DNA from: an uncultured cyanobacterium
GTDB lineage: Bacteria > Cyanobacteriota > Cyanobacteriia > Thermostichales > Thermostichaceae
NCBI GenBank assembly: GCA_937944885.1
Contig: CALFBB010000006.1
Location: forward strand, 1 to 64,000
Direction: 5' to 3'
DNA length: 64,000 nucleotides
Under the pieces are notes generated by a model that saw only the letters and a program-made list of their open reading frames with translations, did not search any database and had not been told where the DNA came from. A program made the translations under genes and the position numbers. Below, piece after piece: positions 17,562 to 26,454 of this stretch (position 1 is the first letter of the stretch; each line of letters opens with the position of its first letter).

Positions 17562-17650
17562 TTACAGCTTTTTTGCCAGAAGGGGTAGGTTAGCCTGCTG
17601 CAATCCCGGAAGGGGCCCAATGTTGCGGGAAACCCGCGTCTGAGCTGTAA
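17562..17650 (+). promoter_or_regulatory. Structured leader of the protein kinase gene
   Basis: A perfect inverted repeat, TTACAGCT (17562-17569) and AGCTGTAA (17643-17650), encloses 73 bases that themselves contain the perfect hairpin GCGGG-AAA-CCCGC at 17625-17637. It ends about 40 bases before the kinase ATG. It may be an mRNA leader structure or a long operator; no known class was recognised. Confidence 0.35.
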
Positions 17651-17690
17651 GCTGACTAGAATCATAGTGAAACAGCTGGCGCCTTTCTCC

Positions 17691-19667
17691 ATGAACCAGC
17701 GCTTAATTGGACAACTGATTGGCAATCGCTACCGACTGACCTACCACATCAGCGAGGGGGGCTATGGCAATGTCTTCAAAGCGGTAGATACCCAGCTAGA
17801 TGATGAGTTGGTGGCCGTGAAGTTGCTGCGCCCGCCTCCACTGGATATGGGGCCGGAGTATTACCAGCAACTGCAGCAGCGCTTCATGGATGAGGCGCGG
17901 GTGAGTGCGCTGTTGGGGGAACATCCCAATATTGTCCAGGTGCGTTCCTATGGAATGTATCAAAACCAACCTTATCTGGTGATGGAGTACCTGAATGCCA
18001 AGCCCTACAGTGGTCAGGGTTTGGACCATCTCCTGGCCCGGGAGGGCCCTCTCCACCCGCAGCGGGTGGTAAACCTGGCTCTGCAAATTTGTGCAGGCCT
18101 TCACCATGCCCACAACTTTCATATGGACTTGGGCAAGCACTCCATTCGGGGGGTGATTCACCGCGATATTAAACCCAGCAACATCTTTGTGCAAAGGGGG
18201 CCAGACGGGAAGGAGCGCGTCAAAATCCTCGATTTTGGCATCTCCAAACTGATGGGGGAAACCTCCCGCGGTCTCACCCAGACGGGATATTTCCTAGGCA
18301 CCATGGTCTATGCTTCGCCGGAGCAAATGCGTGGAGAAAAACTGGATGCCCGCTCGGATATCTATTCTTTAGGGGTACTTCTGTACGAATTGTTAACCGG
18401 CAAGTTGCCCTTTGAGCCGGATACAGACAGCCTACAGGGCTGGTACCACGTCCACAATTTCCAAAAACCCCGTCCCTTCCGAGAGCACAACCTACCCTAT
18501 CCTATTCCCGACGCATTGGAAAAGGTGATCTTAAGCTGTTTGGAGAAAGATCCTGCCCTGCGTCCTCCTGATATGGAGGTGCTTAGTCAACAGCTAGGCG
18601 CGGTTTACAAGGATGAGGTTGCTCCTGCTGCTACGTCAGCCTCCTCTGCACCACCGCAAGGTGCTCACCCACAACGGGTCCCACCGGGGCTTGGTCAACA
18701 GGTTACTCAACCCCCCCTAGGTCGAGTTGCCCCTATGTCGGAACCGGATGAAGAGAGGCTGCAACAGGTGGTGCGCCTCATCGAAGCCGGGGAGTACAAG
18801 CTGGCGGTTCATCTTCTCAACGAGATGATCCACTTGGCTCCCAACGAAGCTCGCTACTACCTCTACCGCGGTCTGGCCCACCAACGGCAGGGACATTGGG
18901 GTCTGGCCCAAATCGATTACCAGGGGGTCCTGCGCCTAGAACCGGATAACCACTTGGCGGAGCAGGGACTGCGGGAGGTGGAACAGCAGATCGGGCAGGA
19001 GTCTTTCTCCTTTGAATCCTCTTTTCTCAAGACACCTCCATCAGGTAAAAGATGGGTCTGGAACTGGCTGTTGGCCAATTTGGGGGCGGCTGGAATTGGC
19101 TACCTGGGCCTAGGGGCCTTGACCCCCCTGCTGGGATCTTGGGGAACCTTGGCGAATGGTCTGGCCGGTGCCGGGATGGGCTTGCTGATGGGTTTGCTGC
19201 AATGGCTGGTGCTACGGCAACAGGTTTCCTCCTGGTGGATAGGTGCAACGGTCTTGGGGACGGCCTTGGGCTGGGTGGGGGCTGAGGAGTTGGCACCCCT
19301 GGTGGGGGTAACTCCTGTGAACTGGATGGCAGGGGATCCCTGGCCGCAGAGGGCTGTGCTGGCTATGAGCAGTGTTTTCCGGGGTTTGCTGGTGGGGCTT
19401 GCTGTGGGTGGGTTGCAGTGGTCTGTGCTGTCTCAGTACTGGAGGAGTAGCTCGATCTGGATCTTGGCTGCGATTGCCGAGGGGGTAGGGTCAGCCCTTC
19501 TCCTGGCTGCCTTCCTCTCTGGTTTGGAGTTCAACAGTTGGCTACTTTTTGGAATGGGACTGTTGGCCAATACTCGTCCCCTGAGCGCGGTGATCTTGTT
19601 TAGCTGGCAAGGGATCCCTGCTGCTCCTCGCGCTGGCGGGATGGGATCTTTGGACAGGAGAGGCTGA
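17691..19667 (+). CDS. Serine/threonine protein kinase with TPR-like and membrane domains
   Basis: A 658-residue Hanks-type kinase. The glycine loop SEGGYGNVF is at 21-29, the ATP lysine at 44 (VAVKLL), the catalytic Asp159 in IHRDIKPSN, Asp181 in LDFGISK, and an SPE in place of APE (YASPEQMRG). A low-complexity linker is followed by a TPR-like helical segment (about 345-440), then a C-terminal region of several hydrophobic Gly-rich membrane segments. The kinase therefore appears anchored by its C-terminus, with the catalytic domain in the cytosol. The ATG at 17691 is preferred to the GTG at 17667 because the kinase fold begins at once. Substrate and signal are unknown. Confidence 0.9.
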   Translation: MNQRLIGQLIGNRYRLTYHISEGGYGNVFKAVDTQLDDELVAVKLLRPPPLDMGPEYYQQLQQRFMDEARVSALLGEHPNIVQVRSYGMYQNQPYLVMEYLNAKPYSGQGLDHLLAREGPLHPQRVVNLALQICAGLHHAHNFHMDLGKHSIRGVIHRDIKPSNIFVQRGPDGKERVKILDFGISKLMGETSRGLTQTGYFLGTMVYASPEQMRGEKLDARSDIYSLGVLLYELLTGKLPFEPDTDSLQGWYHVHNFQKPRPFREHNLPYPIPDALEKVILSCLEKDPALRPPDMEVLSQQLGAVYKDEVAPAATSASSAPPQGAHPQRVPPGLGQQVTQPPLGRVAPMSEPDEERLQQVVRLIEAGEYKLAVHLLNEMIHLAPNEARYYLYRGLAHQRQGHWGLAQIDYQGVLRLEPDNHLAEQGLREVEQQIGQESFSFESSFLKTPPSGKRWVWNWLLANLGAAGIGYLGLGALTPLLGSWGTLANGLAGAGMGLLMGLLQWLVLRQQVSSWWIGATVLGTALGWVGAEELAPLVGVTPVNWMAGDPWPQRAVLAMSSVFRGLLVGLAVGGLQWSVLSQYWRSSSIWILAAIAEGVGSALLLAAFLSGLEFNSWLLFGMGLLANTRPLSAVILFSWQGIPAAPRAGGMGSLDRRG

Positions 19668-19672
19668 ATTCT

Positions 19673-20956
19673 TTAGGGGTAGAGGCCACGATCCTGGAGG
19701 GCGCGAGCAACCCGTCCCACCCCCAGGGTATAGGCCGACAGCCGTAGGGATACTTGACGATTTTCAGCCTCTTGGACAACCTGCCGAAAAGCTCGTACCA
19801 TGAGGTTTTCCATCTCCTGATTAACCCGCTCTTCCTCCCAAAACAGGTAGGAAAGCCCCTGCACCCACTCCAGGTAGCTGACCACCACACCACCAGCATT
19901 GGTCAGAATGTCGGGTAGCACAGTGATCCCGCGGGCGTTGAGTATCTGGTCGGCAGCGAGGGTGGTTGGCCCGTTGGCAGCTTCTGCTACGATTTGGACC
20001 TGAATTTTGTCGGCATTGGCCTCGGTAATTTGGTTTTCCAAGGCCGCCGGGATCAAGACATCCGCTTTTTGCAGCAGCAACTCGGCATTGTCAATCGGCT
20101 CGGCTGCGGGAAAGCCGACCATGCTGCCTCCACGTTCACGGGTGTAGACCTCAAGGGCAGGAATATCCAGGCCGTTGGGGTTGTAAAGGCCGCCAGCAGT
20201 GCGGGAGACCGCTAGAATTTTTGCTCCTGCTTGGTGGAGGAGGCGGGCTGCTGCTCTACCCACGTTGCCAAAGCCTTGGATCAGCACGCGTGCTCCCGCC
20301 AGGGATCCACCCTGCCAGGCTAAAGCCTCCCGCACCATGAGCATCACCCCCCGTCCGGTGGCCATTTCTCGTCCTCGCGATCCACCCATGGAGAGAGGCT
20401 TACCGGTAACAACCCCCGGTACGGCATGACCCACATTCACGGAGTAGGTATCCATCATCCAAGCCATTTCCCGGGCAGAAGTACCCATATCAGGAGCGGG
20501 AATATCAATGGCCGGGCCAATATCTTTGATCAGTTCGCTGGTGTAGCGGCGGGTAATGCGCTCCAGTTCTGGAACTGAATACTGCCTAGGATCGATCGGG
20601 ATCCCTCCTTTGGCCCCACCGTAGGGAACGCCCATCAGGGCACACTTCCAAGTCATGAGCATGGCCAGGGCCGAGACCTCCTCCAAAGTAATCGCCGGGT
20701 GGTAGCGGATGCCGCCTTTGTAGGGACCGAGGACGTTGCAATGCTGGACACGATGGCCGGCCAGCACTTGGATTTGCTGATTATCCAGCCGCACCGGAAC
20801 GGCAACGGTTACCACCTTGCGCGGAGTGCTCAGGATAGCCAACAGGCCGGGATCCAACTGCAGCTCTCGGGCGGCCCAGTTCAAGTAGCTACAGGCCTGA
20901 GCAGAGGGGCAAATGTGAGCCGGGGAAGGAGCAGCCGGTGGCGAATGAGTAACCAT
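19673..20956 (-). CDS. gdhA: Glutamate dehydrogenase family (Glu/Leu/Phe/Val dehydrogenase)
   Basis: A 427-residue oxidoreductase that interconverts glutamate with 2-oxoglutarate and ammonium using NAD(P). Catalytic-site motifs are present: GPYKGGIRYHP, MGVPYGGAKGGI with the second lysine, and DIPAPDMGTSAREMAW. The Rossmann domain has VLIQGFGNVGRAAARLL. The C-terminal NAGGVVVSYLEW is characteristic. The length and these motifs favour glutamate over leucine dehydrogenase. Its stop lies five bases from the convergent kinase stop. Confidence 0.9.
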   Translation of the reverse strand: MVTHSPPAAPSPAHICPSAQACSYLNWAARELQLDPGLLAILSTPRKVVTVAVPVRLDNQQIQVLAGHRVQHCNVLGPYKGGIRYHPAITLEEVSALAMLMTWKCALMGVPYGGAKGGIPIDPRQYSVPELERITRRYTSELIKDIGPAIDIPAPDMGTSAREMAWMMDTYSVNVGHAVPGVVTGKPLSMGGSRGREMATGRGVMLMVREALAWQGGSLAGARVLIQGFGNVGRAAARLLHQAGAKILAVSRTAGGLYNPNGLDIPALEVYTRERGGSMVGFPAAEPIDNAELLLQKADVLIPAALENQITEANADKIQVQIVAEAANGPTTLAADQILNARGITVLPDILTNAGGVVVSYLEWVQGLSYLFWEEERVNQEMENLMVRAFRQVVQEAENRQVSLRLSAYTLGVGRVARALQDRGLYP

Positions 20957-21027
20957 AGCAAGAGAAAGGCAGGCTGCTTCTACCCTATCCTCTGCCAGAA
21001 TTGAAGGAGCTTAATTTGTAGCAATCA

Positions 21028-21696
21028 TTACAGATCTAGCCCCTGCACCAAGAGAAAGCAAAGCCCACCACTGGCCAGAGGTACCGTTAGGTTATCCAGG
21101 CCCCACCAGGAGAACACCTCCAGGACCATAACAATCCCTCCCACAAGAAGGCTGATACCCAGCAAAGGGGTTGAGAAGCCAAAATACCCCAGCAACACGG
21201 CCCCAATAACCAGACTGCTCACCCCCCACATGGTCAGGGATCCCTCCCAGCTTTTTTGAATGGATCCCAGTTGGTAGCGGTGTTGGCCCCAGGTTTTACC
21301 CACCAAGCCCGCCAGAGCATCCGCCCAGGTCATGACCAAAATGCCGATGACGGCAAACAGTTGCCGCTCCGGAAACCAAAACCAGTAGAGCAGCAGGCCG
21401 ATACTGAGGGCATAGAAGCAGGTGCCAAAGCTGCGCCGACCAACTCCATTGAGGCTCTGCAAAATGGCCACTCGGTAGGAGAGCAGCGCCAACGCGGCAA
21501 ACAACAGCGAAAAACCGACCCCCAACCAGCGGGGCACCTGCAAAGCCCAAGCCAGCAAAATGATGTTGCCCACTCCAATGTGGACTACCTTACGCACCCA
21601 TTCTCCCTCCACTTTGCGGGCTCGCAGCCATTCCGCTAAGGCAAAGACGGATCCCAGCCAGAGGCCATAGCACAGGATCTGCTGGGTCAAACCCAT
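21028..21696 (-). CDS. Phytol kinase-like / polyprenol-diacylglycerol kinase family protein
   Basis: A 222-residue protein with about seven hydrophobic membrane segments. Family motifs are RKVVHIGVGN near residue 36, MTWADALAGLVG in the middle and GSIQKSWEGSL after it. In cyanobacteria this family includes the VTE5-type phytol kinase, which phosphorylates phytol salvaged from chlorophyll for tocopherol or chlorophyll synthesis with CTP as likely donor; dolichol kinases are close relatives. It lies nine bases downstream of the cytochrome c gene on the same strand, so they are probably co-transcribed. Confidence 0.8.
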   Translation of the reverse strand: MGLTQQILCYGLWLGSVFALAEWLRARKVEGEWVRKVVHIGVGNIILLAWALQVPRWLGVGFSLLFAALALLSYRVAILQSLNGVGRRSFGTCFYALSIGLLLYWFWFPERQLFAVIGILVMTWADALAGLVGKTWGQHRYQLGSIQKSWEGSLTMWGVSSLVIGAVLLGYFGFSTPLLGISLLVGGIVMVLEVFSWWGLDNLTVPLASGGLCFLLVQGLDL

Positions 21697-21705
21697 GAAA
21701 CCCTC

Positions 21706-22239
21706 TCACAGGGATTTCAAGTAGCTGAGCAGATCAGCCATTTCTTGCGGATCCGGCTGAAACTGAGGCATAGGTGGGGTACTGCCACTGGTTACCTGGC
21801 GAATGATAAAGCGCTCGGAGCGGCGGCTGCTGACACCGCGCAAACTAGGACCCACTCGACCATCAGCTTCTTCCCCATGACAAGCAGCGCAATTTAGAGC
21901 AAACAGGGACGCACCATGGCTGGCTTCGCCGGATAAACTCAGCACTGCCTCTGTATAGGGATCCACTTTCGCTGCTCCTCCCCACCAAATCCAAAAGAAC
22001 ACCAGCAGTAAGGCAATCAAGCCCAGACTCAATCTTCTGCCCCAGGTACTGAAGAAGGACCGTACCCGCAAGGCAGGGGATAGCGACCCAGTGTCTTGCC
22101 TTTGAGAGAGAACTCGCTCTTGCCCGAAGCCCACAGAGCTGTCGGCAGAAGACAAGCTGCTGTGGGATTCGGCAATGTCTGAAAGGGAGTGAAGCACAGA
22201 CAATCCTGAGAGGAGTTGTTTCAAAGGTTTACATTTCAA
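21706..22239 (-). CDS. cytM: Membrane-anchored c-type cytochrome (cytochrome cM-like)
   Basis: The C-terminal 90 residues form a class I cytochrome c: haem site CAACH preceded by DPYTEAVLSLSGEASHG, and an axial Met in TPPMPQF. One membrane segment (LGLIALLLVFFWIWW) precedes it, giving an N-anchored lumenal or periplasmic haem domain. The start region resembles cytochrome cM, a cyanobacterial cytochrome implicated in dark or heterotrophic electron flow. The start codon is unclear: the open frame has no in-frame ATG and begins with TTG at 22239, giving 177 residues, against roughly 105 for typical CytM. A later GTG or TTG is likely. Confidence 0.8.
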   Translation of the reverse strand: MKCKPLKQLLSGLSVLHSLSDIAESHSSLSSADSSVGFGQERVLSQRQDTGSLSPALRVRSFFSTWGRRLSLGLIALLLVFFWIWWGGAAKVDPYTEAVLSLSGEASHGASLFALNCAACHGEEADGRVGPSLRGVSSRRSERFIIRQVTSGSTPPMPQFQPDPQEMADLLSYLKSL

Positions 22240-22290
22240 TCAATACCATAACCTTAGGATCCCTCTTCTGCCAACAATCCGTAATCCTGT

Positions 22291-24147
22291 TTACTTTTTC
22301 TTAATAGTTTCACGGGATCCCTCTAGCGGACGAAGCTGAGGAAACAGACGGTGCATCACCTCCGCTTGGGCGAGCGGATCTGGGTTGAGGCTATGAATGG
22401 TGTTAACGTGAGGAAATTGCTTCTGGAAATAACGATACAGGGATAGGTCACCGTAAAAGACCAGAACCGAAATCCGCTCCTGCTGCTGTTGCAGCATATC
22501 CAGCAGGTACTTAGGCAATAGCTCCCGGACAAAGCACTGCACCATCAACCCTGTGGCCTTGCTCAGGGCAGCTTCCAGCAGGGGGAGAGGTGTGAGGGCA
22601 TCGCTGCAGAAAGGGGGAATGCGTACAGCCAAGGGGATCCGTAAAGCAGGAGCGTCTAAACTGAGCTCACCCTTGCCCAGCGGGGGATCCTGCCAGATCC
22701 AGTTCAACCAGCCGGGCTGCAGCGGTAAGGTCAGGGGTTGGCCGCCTTCCACCCCACCGCGGGCCATCGCTGCTTGACAGGGGGCAATATCCGGCTCTGC
22801 CAGTAGGGAAGCCAACCGTTCTGCCCCTTGTAATCGAGAGGGGAAGCCAGAACGAGCGCTAAACAGCTTACCTAGGGCAGAGTCTCTGGTAATTGGCTCC
22901 CCCAACAACAGGGGCTTAAGCTGTTCAGCCGGGGATCCCCGATTCAGGCCCGGATCGGTGGGCTCTGTGGCTCCCAGCCACCCGGAAACGGCGGTGAAGT
23001 CGGTTTCTGCCAGGGCCGGCCAGACTTCTTTGAGCAGGGCAGATACCCCGCTCAGGGCTCGCTGCTTGGCCCGCAGGATACGCGTGACCGATTGGGCAAT
23101 CTGAGCCAGGTTGAGGGATCCCTGACCACTGTACTCTGGGGCTTGGGAGCCCGGTTGGAGGGCCTGCAAAATACCCTGTATCACCTGCAGGGGATTGGGA
23201 GGAGCCAGGATCAGGTCTGCACCTGCCTGCAAAGCCCGCACTGCCAGAGTAACTGGATCCGCCAGTTCCGTCAGAAAACCTTGATCCAGAGCGTCGACCA
23301 CGATCAACCCTGTAAACCCCCACTCCTGGCGCAACAGTTGGGTAAGTCGTCCTGGCAGCAGGGTAATGGGCCAGCGCTCATCCCACTCCGGCAGCACCAC
23401 ATGGGAAACCAGGATTGCCCCCACCTGATTGACCAAGTGCCGAAAGGGCAACCAAAGGCTGTCTGGCAACTGGGCTACCGGCAGGGTCAGCTGCGGTCGC
23501 CAGGGGGTATCTGTTGGTGGAGCAGCACCGAACTGAGAACTCCCCTGTTGCAGATCCATCGCAGCCAAGCCGGGAAAAGAACGGGCTGTTGTCAGGATGG
23601 CGCGGCCCGTATCCCTAGCCGTCTGTTCACATCCGGCCACAAAAGCACGGGCCAAAGACAAAACGGTGGCAGGATCCTCCGCCAAAGCCCAAGCTTCTCC
23701 TCCTGCCTGCCCGACCACCGGATTCAGTAACCAGTTGATACCAATAGCCATGGCTTCGCGACTGGTGATACGCCCCCACTGCTCTGCCCAGGATTCGGCT
23801 TCTGTCCCCAACCGACTCAGCCCCAGTGGATGGGGAAAAGGAGTTGCCCCCGCCAAAGCCAACCCTCGACTGGCATCGGCTGCCACCAAAAGCGGTAGGG
23901 CAGCCCACTCTTGCAACTGTTCCAGCAGCAGGATTGCCTCCGCCACATGGCCATCCCGCAGCCAAACCCCACCGATGCCAATCTCCTGAACCAGCTTTTT
24001 CAACAGGTCGCGATCGGGGTAGCCACTCCCTGGAGCATAGAGGGATCCCAGCCGCGCCGAAACCGGCACCACCAGTAGCTGCGCCACTTGACGCAGCAAA
24101 GACAACGGCTGCCCAAACTCATAGGGCGGGGATCCAGACACAGTCAT
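22291..24147 (-). CDS. Glycoside hydrolase family 3 protein (NagZ/beta-glucosidase-like)
   Basis: A 618-residue protein whose N-terminal 340 residues resemble the GH3 TIM barrel. The nucleophile region is GLIVVDALDQGF, where a conserved Asp is expected and present. The NagZ-type acid/base loop, normally KHFPGHG, reads RSFPGLAAMD here, so the catalytic His and preceding Lys are absent. Sugar specificity is uncertain and the enzyme could be inactive or use another acid. The remaining 250 residues are unassigned. The frame is open upstream to 24321, inside recQ, but the ATG at 24147 gives a sensible N-terminus and avoids that overlap. Confidence 0.72.
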   Translation of the reverse strand: MTVSGSPPYEFGQPLSLLRQVAQLLVVPVSARLGSLYAPGSGYPDRDLLKKLVQEIGIGGVWLRDGHVAEAILLLEQLQEWAALPLLVAADASRGLALAGATPFPHPLGLSRLGTEAESWAEQWGRITSREAMAIGINWLLNPVVGQAGGEAWALAEDPATVLSLARAFVAGCEQTARDTGRAILTTARSFPGLAAMDLQQGSSQFGAAPPTDTPWRPQLTLPVAQLPDSLWLPFRHLVNQVGAILVSHVVLPEWDERWPITLLPGRLTQLLRQEWGFTGLIVVDALDQGFLTELADPVTLAVRALQAGADLILAPPNPLQVIQGILQALQPGSQAPEYSGQGSLNLAQIAQSVTRILRAKQRALSGVSALLKEVWPALAETDFTAVSGWLGATEPTDPGLNRGSPAEQLKPLLLGEPITRDSALGKLFSARSGFPSRLQGAERLASLLAEPDIAPCQAAMARGGVEGGQPLTLPLQPGWLNWIWQDPPLGKGELSLDAPALRIPLAVRIPPFCSDALTPLPLLEAALSKATGLMVQCFVRELLPKYLLDMLQQQQERISVLVFYGDLSLYRYFQKQFPHVNTIHSLNPDPLAQAEVMHRLFPQLRPLEGSRETIKKK

Positions 24148-24229
24148 GGGGAAAGAGGGAAAAAGATACTCTGGGACCCAGCTTATGGCCAGGAGAGAAA
24201 AAGTTGGGTAGGAACGCAGATCATCATAC

Positions 24230-25669
24230 CTAGCGCAATGGCCAGATGCTTCTACCTGAGGCCTTGGAGCGGCAGCAGTTATCACAGGTTCCACAGAGTT
24301 GATCCCAATCCGGATAGCCAAAATGCCGCAGCAGCACCTGCCAGCGGCAGCCGCCTGTCTGGATCAAGGCTTCCATCCCCTGCCAGGGATCCTGTCTTGG
24401 CTGAGGTTGCCACCGCCGCTGCCGGATCCGAAAGCAAAAGGGATCCAGCCACTCTAAGCAACCCATTTCTTGCAGTAGGCCTAGGGCCACTCGCGCTTCG
24501 CCAGCAGGAACATCGCGGTAGGATCCCTGCTCAGGTAATGTCTTGAGAAGGACTTTGGCTTGCTCCTCAATGCGCTGTTGCTGTTGGTAGAAATAGGCCT
24601 GCCGCTGTTGATCCGTCGGGTCCCAAAATCCCGTTGGTTCCGAAACCAGCATCAGGGCCCGACAAAAACCACCATCCCGCCCCCCCCGACCCACCTCCTG
24701 CACATAGTCCATCAGAGCCGGAGGGGGATGGAAATGCAGCACCCAACGCACATCCGGCTTGTTGATGCCCATGCCAAACGCATTGGTGCAGACCAAAAAG
24801 CGCAGTTCTCCCTCCAGCCAAGCCCGCTCCAACCGGCGCCGGGATCCGGAATCCAAGCCACCATGGTAGGTGGCGGTCTGGAAGTTGTGACGCCCAAGCC
24901 ATACTGCCAACTCCTCTCCATCCCGGCGGGTGCGCACATATACCAATCCTGAGCCGGTGTTTTGCCGCAGAAACCGCAGCAGCTGTCGGCGCCGATCCGC
25001 CGGGCTCCAAGCTATGGAAACATTCAGCAACAGATTGGCCCGCATGGGATTGACCTGGATCACCGAAGGACTACGCAGCCCCAACACCTGCTGCAAACGA
25101 CATTGGGTCTCAGGGTCAGCCGTAGCCGTAAAAGCAGCGATGGGAAAGTCCTCCCCCTTGGCAGCAAGAGCGGGGCGCAGCAGGCCCAAACGGCGGTAAT
25201 CAGGCCGAAAGGATCCCCCCCAATGCACCAGCGTATGGGCTTCATCCACCACAAGACCGTTGATGCGTACCTGCGGCTGTTGCAACCGCTGCCACACCGG
25301 TGGACTAAACAGGGTCTCCGGCCCTAAGTAAAGAAGGCGCAGGCGGTTCTCCTCCAAGGCTTTCAACACCCGTTTGCCCAGGGCCGGATCCAGCTCGCTG
25401 TGCAGGCAGGCCGCCGGTAACTTGCGTTTCCAGAGATCCTGAACCTGGTCTTCCATGAGAGCAATCAAGGGGGAAACCACCAGCGTTACCCCCGTCTGCA
25501 GCAGCGCCGTTACTTGAAAACACAGGGATTTACCGAATCCGGTCGGTAACACCACCAGGGCATCTTGCTTGTCCAGCAAGGTACGAATCACCTGATCCTG
25601 GGGTGGGCGCAACCCCTCATAACCCCAGTAGTGCTTGAGGGCATTTTGGATCTGTGACCACTCCTGCAA
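24230..25669 (-). CDS. recQ: RecQ-family ATP-dependent DNA helicase
   Basis: A 479-residue superfamily 2 helicase unwinding 3'-5'. Motif 0 GLRPPQDQVI, Walker A VVLPTGFGKSLCFQ, the DEAH box VVDEAHTLVHWGGSFRPDY, motif III AFTATAD and motif VI DYVQEVGRGGRDG are all visible. A short zinc-binding tail (C-X2-C-X2-C type, GTCDNCC) ends the protein, and the HRDC domain of longer RecQ proteins is missing. It functions in recombination and replication-fork repair. Confidence 0.92.
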   Translation of the reverse strand: MQEWSQIQNALKHYWGYEGLRPPQDQVIRTLLDKQDALVVLPTGFGKSLCFQVTALLQTGVTLVVSPLIALMEDQVQDLWKRKLPAACLHSELDPALGKRVLKALEENRLRLLYLGPETLFSPPVWQRLQQPQVRINGLVVDEAHTLVHWGGSFRPDYRRLGLLRPALAAKGEDFPIAAFTATADPETQCRLQQVLGLRSPSVIQVNPMRANLLLNVSIAWSPADRRRQLLRFLRQNTGSGLVYVRTRRDGEELAVWLGRHNFQTATYHGGLDSGSRRRLERAWLEGELRFLVCTNAFGMGINKPDVRWVLHFHPPPALMDYVQEVGRGGRDGGFCRALMLVSEPTGFWDPTDQQRQAYFYQQQQRIEEQAKVLLKTLPEQGSYRDVPAGEARVALGLLQEMGCLEWLDPFCFRIRQRRWQPQPRQDPWQGMEALIQTGGCRWQVLLRHFGYPDWDQLCGTCDNCCRSKASGRSIWPLR

Positions 25670-25851
25670 GCAGTAACCTCTCCTGTTACAGTTCAGTTTA
25701 AGGTGGAGCCCGGCTCTGTTACTTCGGCTTGACCTCTATTTGGGCAAACGATAGATTATGGAGACCATCTTCCGGCGCAGAGTTCTTTCCGCCGCGCCTG
25801 CGTCTGTCTGATTCTTTTATACTGTTTGTTCTATACGCTGCTCCCTTGCCC

Positions 25852-26454
25852 ATGATGAAATTCGAGGGTGATCAGGCCGGCGGATCCCTGCAGGACAGCC
25901 CGGATGCAGAGGTATTTTCTGCTTTGAAGGCGGGGCAGCCGCAGGCATTGGCCATCCTATACGACCGGCATGTGGGCTTAGTCTACGGAATTGCCTACAA
26001 AATGCTGGGCAACGCTGCTGAGGCGGAAGATCTCACCCAAGATATTTTTTTGCACCTGGCCCATTCCTCCTTCGATGCCCGCCGCGGATCCCTGCGCACC
26101 TATTTGGCTATTTGGGTTCGTTCCCGCTGTTTGGATCGGCTGCGATCCTGGCGCAATCGACAACGGTCTTTGCAGCAGAGGAAAGTGGAACTCCAGACGC
26201 AAGGGAGCAGCAGCAGGGATCCCTTCTTAGAAGAACTTTCCCAAGCCGAACAGATACAAGAGGTGCAAACGGCCTTGGCAGAAATCTCAGAAAGTCAACG
26301 GCAAATTCTAAAAATGGCCTATTACGAAGGCATGAGCCAAGCGCAGATCGCCAAACAATTGGATCTCCCTCTGGGTACCGTCAAGGCTAGGGCGAGACGG
26401 GGACTGCTACGGCTGCGGCAATTATTGGATCCCAGCAGCGGAGGCCGGTCATGA
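25852..26454 (+). CDS. ECF-type RNA polymerase sigma factor
   Basis: A 200-residue group 4 (ECF) sigma factor. Region 2 includes DLTQDIFLHLAHS and WVRSRCLDRLRS; region 4 contains the helix-turn-helix MSQAQIAKQLDLPLGTVKAR. The ATG at 25852 is chosen (another follows at once); the frame extends back to 25729, but those residues do not resemble sigma factors. The stop overlaps the ATG of the following anti-sigma gene (ATGA), a typical coupled sigma/anti-sigma arrangement. The signal is unknown. Confidence 0.9.
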   Translation: MMKFEGDQAGGSLQDSPDAEVFSALKAGQPQALAILYDRHVGLVYGIAYKMLGNAAEAEDLTQDIFLHLAHSSFDARRGSLRTYLAIWVRSRCLDRLRSWRNRQRSLQQRKVELQTQGSSSRDPFLEELSQAEQIQEVQTALAEISESQRQILKMAYYEGMSQAQIAKQLDLPLGTVKARARRGLLRLRQLLDPSSGGRS

